Origin: an uncultured Saccharospirillaceae bacterium
Lineage (GTDB): Bacteria; Pseudomonadota; Gammaproteobacteria; Pseudomonadales; Oceanobacteraceae
Assembly (NCBI GenBank): GCA_947503895.1
Contig: CANNFT010000004.1
Coordinates: forward strand, 62,001 to 126,000
Reading direction: 5' to 3'
Length of the DNA: 64,000 bases
Position 1 is the first letter of the stretch. Each line of letters starts with the position of its first letter. This document shows positions 28,675 through 39,001 of this stretch, in pieces. A program made the translations under genes and the position numbers. The notes below the pieces were generated by a model, which saw nothing but the letters and a program-made list of their open reading frames with translations, was not told the DNA's origin and ran no database searches.

Positions 28675-30396
28675 GTGGAATTACTTTCCGGCGGTGAAAT
28701 GTTAGTTCGCTCCCTCCACGAAGAGGGTGTTGAATATGTTTATGGGTACCCAGGCGGTTCCCTGCTTCACGTATATGATGCTTTCTATAAGCAAAGTGCC
28801 GTCAAACACGTACTGGTCCGCCACGAACAAGCCGCTGCGCATATGGCGGATGGTTACGCTCGTGCGACCGGTATACCGGGTGTCGTCATGGTGACATCGG
28901 GTCCTGGTGCAACGAATACGATTACCGGTATTGCGACTGCATTTACGGACTCCATTCCCATGATTGTGATTTCTGGTCAGGTCATGAGTCATCTTGTTGG
29001 CGACGATGCGTTCCAAGAAACCGACATGATGGGGATATCACGCCCCATCGTAAAACACAGTTTCAGCATCAAGGATCCACGAGAGATCCCTGAGGTCGTG
29101 AAAAAAGCGTTTTATATTGCAACGTCGGGTCGACCAGGACCGGTTGTGATTGATATTCCGAAAGATATGACGATGCCAAATGAGCGCTTCGAGTATACCT
29201 ATCCGAAAAAAGTGAAGATTCGCTCATATACGCCTCCTCAAAAGGGGCACAGTGGGCAGATTCGCAAAGCCGTGGAAATTTTATTGGCGGGTAAGCGCCC
29301 AGTGATCTATTCCGGTGGTGGTGTTGTCTTGGGTAAAGCTTCTGAGCAATTACGTAAATTAGCTAAAACGTTAAATTACCCTGTGACCCAAACACTGATG
29401 GGGTTGGGTGCATACCCAGGTACCGATCGACAGTCTTTGGGTATGTTAGGCATGCACGGTTCGTATGAATCAAACATGGCGATGCACCATGCAGATGTGA
29501 TTATCTGTATCGGCGCACGTTTTGATGATCGCGTAACAAATGCCACCTCAAAATTCTGTCCAGACGCGAAATTGATCCACATTGATATCGACCCATCGTC
29601 CATTTCCAAAACGGTAGATGTGGACATTCCCATCGTTGGTCCTGTCGATTCAGTGTTAAATGAAATGCTGGAAATCATCGCAGAATTAGACGCTCCAGAT
29701 GCCTCGGCATTGGAGTCTTGGTGGAAGCAGATTGAAGAGTGGCGTAAGCGCCATGGCGGTCATTACGATAAGAACGACACGGGATTGCTTAAGCCACAAG
29801 AAGCCATAGAAGGTTTGTGGGAGGCCACCAACGGACAAGCTTACATTTGTTCAGATGTTGGTCAGCATCAGATGTTTGCCGCTCAATACTACAAGTTTGA
29901 TGAGCCGAATAAATGGATTAACTCCGGCGGTCTTGGCACCATGGGATTTGGTTTTCCAGCTGCCATGGGTGTGAAAATGAACTTCCCCGATGAAATGGTT
30001 GTGTGCGTCACCGGTGAAGGGTCTATTCAAATGAACATCCAAGAGATGTCGACCTGCTTACAGTATGGCATTCCAGTTAAAATTTTCTGTTTAAACAATG
30101 GCTACCTTGGAATGGTGCGCCAATGGCAGGATATGAATTACGAAGGACGTCACTCCAGCTCTTATATGGAATCGCTTCCAGATTGGACTAAGTTGGCAGA
30201 ATCTTATGGTCACGTTGGCATCAACGTTGAAGGTAAAGATCAGCTAGCCAGTGCAATGAAAGACTGCTTTGGTAAATATAAAGATCGTTTGGTCTTTGTG
30301 AATGTAGTCGTGGACCCTGAAGAGCATGTTTATCCAATGCAGGTGCCAATGGGCTCTATGCGCGATATGTGGTTAAGCAAAACGGAGCGTACATAA
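28675..30396 (+). CDS. ilvI: Acetolactate synthase isozyme III, large subunit
   Basis: Thiamine-diphosphate enzyme that makes acetolactate or acetohydroxybutyrate, first common step of valine, leucine and isoleucine synthesis. 573 residues. GTG start with [14 protein letters not shown] as in IlvI. Cofactor and FAD-region motifs: [43 protein letters not shown], and the ThDP/Mg site [14 protein letters not shown]...[10 protein letters not shown]. The stop shares one base with the ilvH start. The long leader upstream suggests RNA-level control. Confidence 0.97.
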   Translation: MELLSGGEMLVRSLHEEGVEYVYGYPGGSLLHVYDAFYKQSAVKHVLVRHEQAAAHMADGYARATGIPGVVMVTSGPGATNTITGIATAFTDSIPMIVISGQVMSHLVGDDAFQETDMMGISRPIVKHSFSIKDPREIPEVVKKAFYIATSGRPGPVVIDIPKDMTMPNERFEYTYPKKVKIRSYTPPQKGHSGQIRKAVEILLAGKRPVIYSGGGVVLGKASEQLRKLAKTLNYPVTQTLMGLGAYPGTDRQSLGMLGMHGSYESNMAMHHADVIICIGARFDDRVTNATSKFCPDAKLIHIDIDPSSISKTVDVDIPIVGPVDSVLNEMLEIIAELDAPDASALESWWKQIEEWRKRHGGHYDKNDTGLLKPQEAIEGLWEATNGQAYICSDVGQHQMFAAQYYKFDEPNKWINSGGLGTMGFGFPAAMGVKMNFPDEMVVCVTGEGSIQMNIQEMSTCLQYGIPVKIFCLNNGYLGMVRQWQDMNYEGRHSSSYMESLPDWTKLAESYGHVGINVEGKDQLASAMKDCFGKYKDRLVFVNVVVDPEEHVYPMQVPMGSMRDMWLSKTERT

Positions 30397-30887
30397 TGCG
30401 TCATATCATCTCTATCTTGCTAGAAAATGAGCCGGGAGCATTGGCACGAGTAGTCGGTTTGTTTGCACAGCGCTCATACAATATCGAAACACTGACGGTT
30501 GCGCCGACAGAAGATCCAACTTTGTCGCGTATGACCATTACCACGACCGGTCCAGACCGTGTTATTGAGCAAATTACAAAACAGCTCAATAAGTTGATTG
30601 AAGTGGTCAAGCTGGTGGATTTAACGGAAGGCGCTCATGTTGAGCGCGAATTGATGCTGATAAAAGTGAAAGCAGCCGGTGCTCAGCGTGCTGAAATTAA
30701 GCGAACAGCTGATATCTTCCGCGGACAAATCGTTGATGTCACAGCGAACGTTTATACGATTCAGTTGACAGGTGCGACGGATAAATTGGAAGCCTTCATT
30801 GAGTCTATCGGACCAAACTGCATCCTAGAAACAGTCAGAACGGGTGTGTCTGGTATTGCGCGTGGTGAAAAGACCCTCAGTTTGTAG
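30396..30887 (+). CDS. ilvH: Acetolactate synthase isozyme III, regulatory subunit
   Basis: 163 residues, N-terminal ACT domain ([33 protein letters not shown]) and the C-terminal ALS small-subunit domain (RELMLIKVKA... ending GVSGIARGEKTLSL). It activates IlvI and gives valine feedback inhibition in the known enzyme. ATG overlaps the ilvI stop (TAATG) with GGAG nine bases upstream; an in-frame extension within ilvI is rejected. Confidence 0.97.
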   Translation: MRHIISILLENEPGALARVVGLFAQRSYNIETLTVAPTEDPTLSRMTITTTGPDRVIEQITKQLNKLIEVVKLVDLTEGAHVERELMLIKVKAAGAQRAEIKRTADIFRGQIVDVTANVYTIQLTGATDKLEAFIESIGPNCILETVRTGVSGIARGEKTLSL

Positions 30888-30903
30888 CACAGAGCGCGCC
30901 CTT

Positions 30904-30936
30904 AAAAAACCGAAGCTTTGTCTTCGGTTTTTTTTC
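30904..30936 (+). terminator. Intrinsic terminator of ilvIH
   Basis: AAACCGAAG (30907-30915) pairs with CTTCGGTTT (30922-30930) around CTTTGT, followed by a run of T to 30935. Confidence 0.9.
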
Positions 30937-31038
30937 GCCTTGTATTAATGGCATGATTCGATAAATTAGCGGCTTATACGGAATATGCATGATTTGCGCT
31001 GTCAGCTCACTTGCACATTAGATCCTAAGGATGGAAAC

Positions 31039-31485
31039 ATGAATTCGAAAACGTTATATCTTATTTTAGTGCTGGGCCTTACGAGTTCATCACTTTCACA
31101 GGCTGAAATTTATAAATGGGTTGATGACAAAGGCGTCACCCATTTTTCTGACAAAGCGGTGGATGCGAAAGGCAAACCCATTTCTGTAGATACATCAGGT
31201 TCAATTATTGGCAGTGATGAAGTCAGAAAAATGGAATCGAAGGCGGCACGCACATTACGCTCAAAGGATAGAAGCCGTAACCGCAAGGTCGCGGTCAGCG
31301 CGGATAACAAGAAAAGTAAAAGTGTCGATCATGCGCAAATAAAACGGTGTCGGAAGTTAGATGATAAACTTGATGCATTATTAGAAAAAATGAAGGCGGG
31401 TTACAGTGCCAGTGAAAGTAATACGCTTCGCAGAAAAAAACGTAAGTTGCTTGATCGAATTCGTGAAGATTGTGAAGCCAGTTAG
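31039..31485 (+). CDS. Secreted DUF4124-domain protein (second copy)
   Basis: 148 residues from the ATG at 31039, which has AAGGA ten bases upstream. Signal peptide MNSKTLYLILVLGLTSSSLSQA, then the DUF4124 block EIYKWVDDKGVTHFSDKAVD, a basic middle (TLRSKDRSRNRKVAV) and a helical C-terminus with two Cys (KRCRKLDDKL, EDCEAS). Same plan as the protein at 27608, but basic rather than mixed charge. Function unknown; separated from ilvH by a terminator, so probably not part of that operon. Confidence 0.83.
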   Translation: MNSKTLYLILVLGLTSSSLSQAEIYKWVDDKGVTHFSDKAVDAKGKPISVDTSGSIIGSDEVRKMESKAARTLRSKDRSRNRKVAVSADNKKSKSVDHAQIKRCRKLDDKLDALLEKMKAGYSASESNTLRRKKRKLLDRIREDCEAS

Positions 31486-31504
31486 CTGTGTTTAAGGGCT
31501 TTTT

Positions 31505-33832
31505 TTATCGTTTCTCATGGACCTTGAATCTCCCCATTAAGACATTTATTCCGCTAGAAATGGCATTGATTTGATCAATAGCATAGGCAACTTCTTTAGC
31601 TGTTTCGCTTAAATCTTCACTGATGGAGGTAATATTCTCCAATTGGATGTTTATCTCTTTTGAGGTTGCCAGTTGTTGTGTCGTTGCAGTTGCAATAGTG
31701 TCTGTTCGAGTGCGGACATCTTTCACCTTACTGGATAGAACATCTAAGCGTCCTGCTACAGCTCCCACCGTTTGTGAGCCTTCGTTTGCCTTTTGCGATG
31801 AATCTGAAATGCTGGTTGCAGTAAATTGAGCCGCTTTTTGCAATTCGTCCATCTTTTTTTGGATTTCCACCGTTGTTTGTTGTGTGCGCCCCGCCAATGT
31901 ACGGACTTCATCTGCCACTACAGCAAAGCCTCTACCTTGTTCACCTGCTCTTGCTGCTTCAATCGCGGCATTGAGTGCTAATAAATTCGTTTGATCGGCA
32001 ATCGACGTAATGGTTAACAGTACGGTTTTTATAGCGTCTACTTCAGACTCCAGCTGCTGAACCGCTTCACCTGAATCCGCTAGCCTTTCAACCAGTAAAT
32101 TAATTTTAGTCGAGGCTTCTCGCGATGCATTTGCACTATGAATAGCTTCTTCAGCTGCGGCTTGAGCTTCCTCACTGGCGTGTTCTGTATTTTCGGCTAC
32201 CTCCAAGAAACTTTGGTTGTATTGTTCCATAGCAGCACTAACCATAAAAGTTGAATCTTTTTGTGTTAAAGAACTGGAGGAGCTATGGGTGGCAGAGTCC
32301 TCTAGCTTTTTAGCGAGTTTAGTGAGATTGGTAGATGAAAGTTTAACTTGCTCCACGATGGATGCAATCTGTTCTAAAAAGTCGTTAAAGCCAGAGCGTA
32401 CTTTTTCCAATTCCGATAAATCCTGAGAGTCAATTCTCTGTGTGAGATCACCATCGCCAGAAGAAATATCCATAAAGCGATTTGCAATGCTTGAAATAGG
32501 AGAGGACACTCTGCTCGCAATGTAAAACGCAACGGCCAGTGAAAATAGCGTTGAGAGGGCAACAATAAATAGTGTTGATACAAGTTGCTTACTTTCTAAA
32601 ATAGCTACCCATTTTAAAGCTTCCTCCTCATCTATCTCACTTAATAGAGCCCAAGTAACATTAGGAGTGGGTGAAATAGCAGTATATGCACTGAATACGG
32701 GCAGATTACGGTAATCCAAAATTTTGATAAAGCCAGACCCACCGGCTAACGCTTTTTCAACGCTTACAGAGTTAACAGGTTGTACACCGATGGTCGTGCC
32801 CATTGCTTCAATGGAGGTTGCTAGTGAGTTCATGCCTAGATTGTTTAATAATTGATAATACGCATTGCTATCTTCTAGGAAAAATCGTGACTCCGTTAAT
32901 AAATTTTTATTTGCTCCGACTAAATAGGTTTCACCAGATTCACCGTAGCCAGTATCCTTCCATTTTCGGCCATTTGTGAGAATATTGTCGATCTCTGAAA
33001 TAGGCATTTGATAAATTAATACGGCTTCTAATTGACTATTTATAAAAATGGGTGTGCTCATAAAACTCGCAGGTTTATGATAAGACGGTCCGTACTTATC
33101 AAATTGCGTTAAATAAACGCTGCCTTCTATTAAATTCTTAGCATTTTTAAAAGCTTCTGCTAAACCGCTATTTTTTAAGGGACCTGATATTAGGTTGGTT
33201 GCGTAATCTGTTTCTTTGTAGACAGAGTAAATAACATTGCCGGTGTCTACATCCACAATAAAGACATCATAATACTCCCATGTTGTCAGTATACGGTTAA
33301 ACTCTGGGTGGTAGCGCGTGTGAGCATCATTATATTCGGAATCTATACTCGCCGTAGCCATATTATTTTTGGAACCCAATGGGTTTGGATTTTCTGCAAT
33401 ATAAAGGTGTTGCATCCACCTTGCAGTATTATCGATTTGTTGGTAGATATTCAATTCGATATTTTTTTTGTTTAGGTTGAAAAACTCTTTTTCGAATTCA
33501 TTTCTATAAAAATCCTGTAATTTTTCGCTCGGCAATTTTTCAGGTGGAAAACTATTGTTGAAGCCTGATATGAATGCTGGAGTAGCTTCTTGAATCAGGG
33601 TGCTTTGACTTTGAAGTAGTAGTTGAGATTTGATGATGTCAATGTAGCGCTTCAGCTGAACTCGTTTATTCTCTAATTTACTGACCAGTGCTTCCTTGGC
33701 TGTGGCTTCAAAAGACGTAACGGCATCAATGTGTAGATTGTAACCTAGCAATGAAGACAACAGTAAAATAGATAGCAGTGAAATCCCGCAGAATGCAAGC
33801 ACTAACCGAAATTTTAGGCTCAAAATGATCAC
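31505..33832 (-). CDS. Methyl-accepting chemotaxis protein with large periplasmic sensor
   Basis: About 775 residues. Membrane segment at residues 8-30; a roughly 390-residue periplasmic sensor that looks like a double-CACHE domain ([28 protein letters not shown]...[18 protein letters not shown]); second membrane segment ([22 protein letters not shown]); HAMP; and a signalling domain with the conserved tip [23 protein letters not shown]. The listed start is GTG; TTG at 33823 with AGGTG upstream is also possible. Ligand not predictable. Divergent neighbour of the BLUF gene. Confidence 0.9.
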   Translation of the reverse strand: MIILSLKFRLVLAFCGISLLSILLLSSLLGYNLHIDAVTSFEATAKEALVSKLENKRVQLKRYIDIIKSQLLLQSQSTLIQEATPAFISGFNNSFPPEKLPSEKLQDFYRNEFEKEFFNLNKKNIELNIYQQIDNTARWMQHLYIAENPNPLGSKNNMATASIDSEYNDAHTRYHPEFNRILTTWEYYDVFIVDVDTGNVIYSVYKETDYATNLISGPLKNSGLAEAFKNAKNLIEGSVYLTQFDKYGPSYHKPASFMSTPIFINSQLEAVLIYQMPISEIDNILTNGRKWKDTGYGESGETYLVGANKNLLTESRFFLEDSNAYYQLLNNLGMNSLATSIEAMGTTIGVQPVNSVSVEKALAGGSGFIKILDYRNLPVFSAYTAISPTPNVTWALLSEIDEEEALKWVAILESKQLVSTLFIVALSTLFSLAVAFYIASRVSSPISSIANRFMDISSGDGDLTQRIDSQDLSELEKVRSGFNDFLEQIASIVEQVKLSSTNLTKLAKKLEDSATHSSSSSLTQKDSTFMVSAAMEQYNQSFLEVAENTEHASEEAQAAAEEAIHSANASREASTKINLLVERLADSGEAVQQLESEVDAIKTVLLTITSIADQTNLLALNAAIEAARAGEQGRGFAVVADEVRTLAGRTQQTTVEIQKKMDELQKAAQFTATSISDSSQKANEGSQTVGAVAGRLDVLSSKVKDVRTRTDTIATATTQQLATSKEINIQLENITSISEDLSETAKEVAYAIDQINAISSGINVLMGRFKVHEKR

Positions 33833-34136
33833 CTCTATTTACAAGGCGTTAGAAAGATCCAGCGGCCACTGGCCACTAGTCGATTAATGTATTTGTTTTA
33901 CGCTCATATGGACCCCGTGGTCTGCTCAGTCCCAAACTCCAAAGCACAGAAGCATAGCCGACTTTTTACGAGCTAATTGCCCATTTATGCTAAGCATAGA
34001 GTGCTCTCGCCGGACGGTATATATGTAAAAGCTATAAGTAGAAGAGGTATGTAAGGATTTCAATATACTTATGGTATTTGATTTATACTAAAGTCAATTT
34101 ATCTGAGCTAAATCATACTTTTGAGAGAGGTTCTGT
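33833..34136. other. Divergent intergenic region between chemoreceptor and BLUF gene
   Basis: 304 bases that must hold both promoters. It has a direct repeat GGCCACT x2 (near 33864-33877) and an AT-rich stretch near 34080. GAGAGG six bases before the BLUF ATG is its ribosome-binding site. No confident -35/-10 pair assigned. Confidence 0.35.
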
Positions 34137-34556
34137 ATGTACTTGGTTCGCATGGTGTATTGCAGTCGAATATCTGAAAGTTTCAGCAGTGAGGATATTG
34201 ACAAAATTCTAGATGTCGCTAGAAAAGAAAATAAAAAAAGAAATGTTACAGGCTTACTGTGTTTCAGTCGTAAATATTTTCTACAATGCCTCGAGGGTGG
34301 TCGAAAAGCCGTCAATGAAACTTATCACAATATATTAAATGATGAGCGGCACGAAGAGATTGTCTTATTAGATTATAAAGAAATCAATACTCGTGATTTC
34401 TCTTCGTGGCAGATGGCGTATATTCCGGAGAAAAGTCTAACGGATGCCATTAATCTCAAATTTTCTGGAACGCCCGATTTTGACCCATTCACCATGCATG
34501 GTGAAAGTGCATATAGAATGATGCTGCAACTGAGTAAAGACTTGACCGTCATTTAA
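34137..34556 (+). CDS. Stand-alone BLUF-domain blue-light receptor
   Basis: 139 residues, one FAD-binding BLUF domain with a short tail. The photocycle residues sit at family positions: Tyr8 (VYCSR), Asn32, Gln50 (FLQCLEGG), Trp91 and Met93 (SSWQMAY), the same numbering as in cyanobacterial Slr1694. NVTGLLCF is the flavin-binding helix. There is no output domain, so it should act on a partner protein. It is divergent from a chemoreceptor, a plausible but unproved functional link to light-controlled motility. Confidence 0.92.
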   Translation: MYLVRMVYCSRISESFSSEDIDKILDVARKENKKRNVTGLLCFSRKYFLQCLEGGRKAVNETYHNILNDERHEEIVLLDYKEINTRDFSSWQMAYIPEKSLTDAINLKFSGTPDFDPFTMHGESAYRMMLQLSKDLTVI

Positions 34557-34587
34557 TTTACAGCGTATTGCCCTTGAAATAGAAAAA

Positions 34588-35532
34588 CTACTGAGTTTTA
34601 GATGCTCGTCCTAATAAAAATACGCCAATAATCACGCAGATTAACCCTGCTACATGAAAAACGGTTAATACCTCACCCAAAATCATTATAGAAAATATTA
34701 CCGTAAATACCGGCCCAGTTGTACCGGTGATAGCTGCGTTCTCTGGCCCGATTCGAGCAATAGCAGCACTCATTGTGTAGCTCGGAATAACTGTGCAAAA
34801 AAAAGCCAGGCCCAATGCGTAGGCATAAACCTCTGTCGGAAATTGAATGAGGTTTTCAGCCTTTAAATGGATCAAGTGAAGCTGAGTCCAGAAGCAAGCA
34901 GAAAGCATGGCTATCGAAGTGAAAAATGTCGTGCCGATCGCACTGATTAATGGCTTGCTTAACCATACATAGAATGCAAATGAAAGCGCACAGAGGCCCA
35001 TTAGTATCAAGCCGAAAGTCGAACCATTTAAATTCAACTCGCCCGGTAATAACAATAAAATGCCACTATAGATCACGACAAGCGCGACAATTGTTCTTCG
35101 GCTGGGCAGGGACTTATCGGCAATGGATTTTAGCAAAACAACTAAACTAGGGTATGCGTACAATATAATTCTTTCAGCTTGTGCGCTAATCTTTTCAAGC
35201 GCCAGAAAATCCAAATAGCTAGAAAGAAAATAGCCGATAAAGCCCATAAATATGAGTGCGGGAATGTATCTTCGAAATGGCTTAATAGAATGACGTTCGA
35301 AATATAATATCGCAGCATAAAAAGGGCAGGCGATCCACATACGAATGATCATCAGTAATTCTGCATTGGCACCGTATGCATAAGCTTGTTTAATAAAAAT
35401 AGGTTTGAGCGAAAATAGTAGGCTGGAAATCAATGCCAGTGCCATGCCCAATTGTATGACGCTTACATCCGTAGATGCTGCATTCAATCTATTTGAAAAC
35501 GATTGCACGAGACTTGTTAGTCGCCTAAACAA
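34588..35532 (-). CDS. EamA/DMT-superfamily inner-membrane transporter
   Basis: Up to 314 residues with ten hydrophobic segments and two EamA repeats (LISSLLFSLKPIFIKQAYAYG at the front; GPENAAITGTTGPVFTVIFSIMILGEVLTVFHVAGLICVIIGV at the back). The listed start is TTG with AGGA about 10 bases upstream; an ATG at 35445 would drop 29 residues. Likely exporter of small metabolites; substrate unknown. Converges on the BLUF gene with about 30 bases between. Confidence 0.85.
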   Translation of the reverse strand: MFRRLTSLVQSFSNRLNAASTDVSVIQLGMALALISSLLFSLKPIFIKQAYAYGANAELLMIIRMWIACPFYAAILYFERHSIKPFRRYIPALIFMGFIGYFLSSYLDFLALEKISAQAERIILYAYPSLVVLLKSIADKSLPSRRTIVALVVIYSGILLLLPGELNLNGSTFGLILMGLCALSFAFYVWLSKPLISAIGTTFFTSIAMLSACFWTQLHLIHLKAENLIQFPTEVYAYALGLAFFCTVIPSYTMSAAIARIGPENAAITGTTGPVFTVIFSIMILGEVLTVFHVAGLICVIIGVFLLGRASKTQ

Positions 35533-35821
35533 AACGGCATTTTCCTATGTTAAACCGAGGCTGAAACCACACTGAAATCATGGTCGATGGGTAATGTTAT
35601 AAGATTAAAAATATTATCATCAAAGGCTTCTGGTCTATTCGCAGACTTATGAATATTCGCCCGGGTCAGCCGTAGTTTGGTGAAGAATTGTAGCGCTTAA
35701 TGTCAGCAAAATGTTTGGTTTGGTGACTTCATCACTGTTCTTATCTCAGTATACTGCCTTAAAATAACCCTCTATTACAATGACGCTTGCTCACAACCCG
35801 TCACAGAAACTCGGAAGGCTC

Positions 35822-36853
35822 ATGAAAACGCGTATTACTGAATTATTCAATATTGAACATCCCATCATGTTGCCAGGTATGAGCTGGATCAGCACACCGA
35901 CCTTGGTCGCTGCGGTCAGCAATGCGGGGGGATTGGGGATATTGGCGACGGGCCCCTTAAATGCCGAGCAAACTCGTGAAGCCATTCAAGAGATTCGACG
36001 ATTGACAGATAAACCATTTGGCATTGGGGCAACGCTCATGATGCCGGGTGCGAAAGAGAATGCGGAAGTCGCGCTGGAAGAACAGGTGCCCGTGATCAAC
36101 TTTTCATTGGGGAAAGGTGATTGGATCGTCAAGCGTGCGCACGCTTATGGTGGAAAAGTCATTGCAACTGTTGTGACGGAAAAGCATGCCAAGAGTGCTG
36201 AAAGCATGGGGGCTGACGCCTTACTTGTGACAGGGCATGAAGCCGCAGCGCATGGTGGTGATGTGACGTCCTTGGTGCTGGTTCCGGCCATCGCCAGTAA
36301 GGTGAGCATTCCTGTGATTGCCACCGGTGGTTTTGCAGATGGACGCGGCTTGCTGGCAGCATTGTCCCTTGGTGCGGAAGGGGTCGCGATGGGGTCGCGA
36401 TTGGCTACGAGCCAAGAAAGTCCTCTTCATCAGAACACGAAGGATGCAATCATCCAAAAATCTGAAAATGAAACCCTTTACGGAAACAACTTCGATGGTC
36501 TTTATGCCCGAGTAATGAAAACACCGGCTTCTCAAAAAGCCATGAAAAAACCGATCAGCTTTATCATGGCAGCGGTCAAAAGTGTTAAGGCTGCAAAAGA
36601 AATGAACATGCCACTATGGAAAGTAATGGCGGGATTAGTCGTGCAATTTGATAAAATTAAGCTCTTAAGTTTATTTGGTGCGGCAACTGAGAAGATTCAG
36701 GCCGCTACAGTGGAAGGTGATTTGGAAACGGGTGTCCAATTTATTGGTCAAACGCAGGGGCTAATTGACGACCAGCCTAGCGTTCAACAGATTATTGACC
36801 GTATACTGGTGCAGGCCCATTCCATCCATCAAGACTTAGGTAAAAAATGGTGA
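35822..36853 (+). CDS. NAD(P)H-dependent flavin oxidoreductase / nitronate monooxygenase family
   Basis: 343 residues from ATG 35822 (MKTRITELFNIEHPIMLPGM), with GGAAGG just upstream; an ATG at 35780 would add 14 residues. FMN-barrel motifs: SWISTPTLVAAVSNAGGLGILATG, TGHEAAAHGGD (with the catalytic-type His) and GGFADGRGLLAALSLGAEGVAMGSR. The family includes nitronate monooxygenases, 2-nitropropane dioxygenases and FabK-like enoyl reductases, so the substrate is open. The next gene starts about 110 bases on. Confidence 0.85.
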   Translation: MKTRITELFNIEHPIMLPGMSWISTPTLVAAVSNAGGLGILATGPLNAEQTREAIQEIRRLTDKPFGIGATLMMPGAKENAEVALEEQVPVINFSLGKGDWIVKRAHAYGGKVIATVVTEKHAKSAESMGADALLVTGHEAAAHGGDVTSLVLVPAIASKVSIPVIATGGFADGRGLLAALSLGAEGVAMGSRLATSQESPLHQNTKDAIIQKSENETLYGNNFDGLYARVMKTPASQKAMKKPISFIMAAVKSVKAAKEMNMPLWKVMAGLVVQFDKIKLLSLFGAATEKIQAATVEGDLETGVQFIGQTQGLIDDQPSVQQIIDRILVQAHSIHQDLGKKW

Positions 36854-36963
36854 TATTCAGTCGTATGAAATCAGGCTATGTAAAACTTTGGTGGTCACTT
36901 TCGTCTATTCATCCGCTACACAGACGTTCTGAAGGTCAAGATAGCAAGTCCTTTTTCGTCATC

Positions 36964-37545
36964 ATGGCGAGACAATTAGCAACGAGATTAAGCTGCATCT
37001 TAATGGCACTTTGCTTATCGCAAGCAACTTGGGCGCGCGGAGTCGGAGGTTCTGGTGGGTTTGTACAACTCAGTCTGGAAACCGGTACCCATCAAGTGCT
37101 TGATCAAAGCAAGAAAATACCTGCATGGGGCTTGGATGGCCGACTTGGAAGTTATTCAAAAGCTTGGCGAGACTTTTATCGATACGTTGGGGTCGGCGGT
37201 TCACTTTATCAGTTGGATGCATCCAACGATGGCTCTGTGGATACATCAGAGTTTAATGGGACAGAGAGCAACAGCTACGCAACCGTATTTGTTTTCGGAG
37301 GAATTGCTTTGAATGCCCCTGTTTCACCCTTTATCGAGGTAGGCCTAAATGGTGCAGAGTGGATTAACGGTCACTACGTTGATGAAAGCACGTTTATGCA
37401 AAATGGCTTTGTAAAAGGCGGGCTTGATTTGAAAAGTCGTAATGGTACGTGGTTGCAAATATTTTATAAGCTAAATACGACGCAAGACGTGGCGATGCTG
37501 GAAAAAATTGTCACAACAGGGGTGACTGCGGGTATGGCATTTTAA
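36964..37545 (+). CDS. Small secreted, probable outer-membrane beta-barrel protein
   Basis: 193 residues from the ATG at 36964, which opens a clear signal peptide (MARQLATRLSCILMALCLSQATWA). The frame is open back to 36847, overlapping the flavoenzyme stop, but that stretch lacks protein character. The mature part alternates short amphipathic strands with Gly/Tyr turns (YVGVGGSLYQLDA, SYATVFVFGGIAL, SPFIEVGLNGAEW) and ends in Phe, as outer-membrane barrels do. No family recognised. Confidence 0.65.
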   Translation: MARQLATRLSCILMALCLSQATWARGVGGSGGFVQLSLETGTHQVLDQSKKIPAWGLDGRLGSYSKAWRDFYRYVGVGGSLYQLDASNDGSVDTSEFNGTESNSYATVFVFGGIALNAPVSPFIEVGLNGAEWINGHYVDESTFMQNGFVKGGLDLKSRNGTWLQIFYKLNTTQDVAMLEKIVTTGVTAGMAF

Positions 37546-37560
37546 CTGTTTGGCCGTGAT

Positions 37561-37595
37561 GCTTGGGATAGATGTCATGCCTCCCAAGCAATTTT
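37561..37595 (+). terminator. Probable terminator after the small outer-membrane protein gene
   Basis: GCTTGGGA (37561-37568) pairs with TCCCAAGC (37582-37589) around a 13-base loop, followed by AATTTTA. Confidence 0.55.
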
Positions 37596-37718
37596 AAAAT
37601 GTAAGCAAAGTAAAGACTCAGATGGCCTAAAATTTTAAATTCATTGTGTCTGTCATTTATTAATTGATTCAACTACTTTCTTTTCTAAACTTCGTCTAGC
37701 CCACTAAAAGGAATGTTT

Positions 37719-38909
37719 GTGTTTTCATTGCCCTATCCCGTGTATTTGTTGGCGGTAGCACAAGCACTTGGAATGTGTACGTCTACCTTGATCATTTTTG
37801 TAGGTGGAATATTGGGAGCGTCACTTGCACCCACGCCGAGTTTAGCCACTTTACCGATTGCAGCACTCATTGTAGGCAGTGCTCTGACCAGCATGCCTGC
37901 TGCACTGATTATGCAAAAAGTGGGTCGAAAGGCCGGTTTTATTGGTGCAACCTTGTGCGCGGCAGTTGGGGCAATACTCGCTTACATCAGTGTTGTCTCC
38001 AATCATTTTTGGGGATTGTGTTTCAGTATCACGATGCTGGGTATGCAAATGGCGTTTGTTCAGCAATTGCGGTTTGCAGCATTAGAGTGGATTGATAGTG
38101 GGCAGGCAGGGCAAACGGCTTCCGTCGTTTTGCTGGGAGGGCTTGTTGCCGCTTGGGTTGGCCCAGAGTTAGGAATGGCAGGACAGTTTTTAACAGACGG
38201 TGCATTTTCAGGCAGTTTTCTGTTGCTGGCTGGACTGCATGTCTTGCTACTGATTTTATTCGTCGCTATGCCGTTTGCACCCATCGTTATCAAATCAACT
38301 GAACAACCAGGCCGCAGTACATCAGAATTGTTGAAAAGCCCTGCTATTCTCGCCGCCATTGTTTCGGGCGCGGTGGCTTTTGGTGTTATGAGTATGATTA
38401 TGACAGGTACGCCAGTGAGCATGAGTAAACTGGATGGCTTCCCGTTAGAAGAAACCAAAACGGTGATTCAAAGTCATATTTTGGCGATGTTTATCCCATC
38501 ATTATTTGCAGCCTATTTGTTTAAATACCTTGGCTTGATCAGCATGTTGTTGGTCGGTTTGGCAGCATTAACGGCTGCACTCAGTATCGCGTTACTCGAT
38601 CAGAGTTATTGGGGTTATTGGTCGGCATTGGTCTTTTTGGGCGTTGGATGGAATTTCCTATTTGTGGGAGGCACCAGTCTGCTGTCTCAATCGTATGCGC
38701 CTCATGAAAGTTTTAAGGTGCAGGCGGTAAATGAAGTGGCCGTATTTGGAACCCAAGCTATTTTATCATTGAGTGCAGGTTGGTTAGTTTTTAGTTATGG
38801 ATGGCACGTCTTGAACTTAATGGCAGTACCGATGTTGATGCTTGGTTTAATACTAATTATGCGTTGGCATTTAAAAGCTCAGGGGTCATCATTCGCATCC
38901 CCTAAATAG
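37719..38909 (+). CDS. Major facilitator superfamily transporter
   Basis: 396 residues, twelve hydrophobic segments. LIMQKVGRKAGFIGATL is the loop 2-3 MFS signature. The ribosome-binding site AAAAGGA ends right at the ATG at 37713, so translation more likely begins at GTG 37719, seven bases further. Such single-gene MFS proteins are often exporters; substrate unknown. No regulator adjacent. Confidence 0.85.
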   Translation: MFSLPYPVYLLAVAQALGMCTSTLIIFVGGILGASLAPTPSLATLPIAALIVGSALTSMPAALIMQKVGRKAGFIGATLCAAVGAILAYISVVSNHFWGLCFSITMLGMQMAFVQQLRFAALEWIDSGQAGQTASVVLLGGLVAAWVGPELGMAGQFLTDGAFSGSFLLLAGLHVLLLILFVAMPFAPIVIKSTEQPGRSTSELLKSPAILAAIVSGAVAFGVMSMIMTGTPVSMSKLDGFPLEETKTVIQSHILAMFIPSLFAAYLFKYLGLISMLLVGLAALTAALSIALLDQSYWGYWSALVFLGVGWNFLFVGGTSLLSQSYAPHESFKVQAVNEVAVFGTQAILSLSAGWLVFSYGWHVLNLMAVPMLMLGLILIMRWHLKAQGSSFASPK

Positions 38910-39001
38910 TGTTATTCGTTTTTCGCCTGCTGATGTAGAAGGGATGTGTTGTATCGTATTTTTTGCACCTGTTGATACAGGTGCTGGCTTATACTAAACG
39001 T

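Noticed and set aside
38965..38984. GCACCTG/CAGGTGC hairpin between the MFS and HDOD genes as a terminator
   Set aside because: The T-tract precedes the stem on the plus strand and becomes an A-tract after it on the minus strand, so it has the wrong polarity for either gene.
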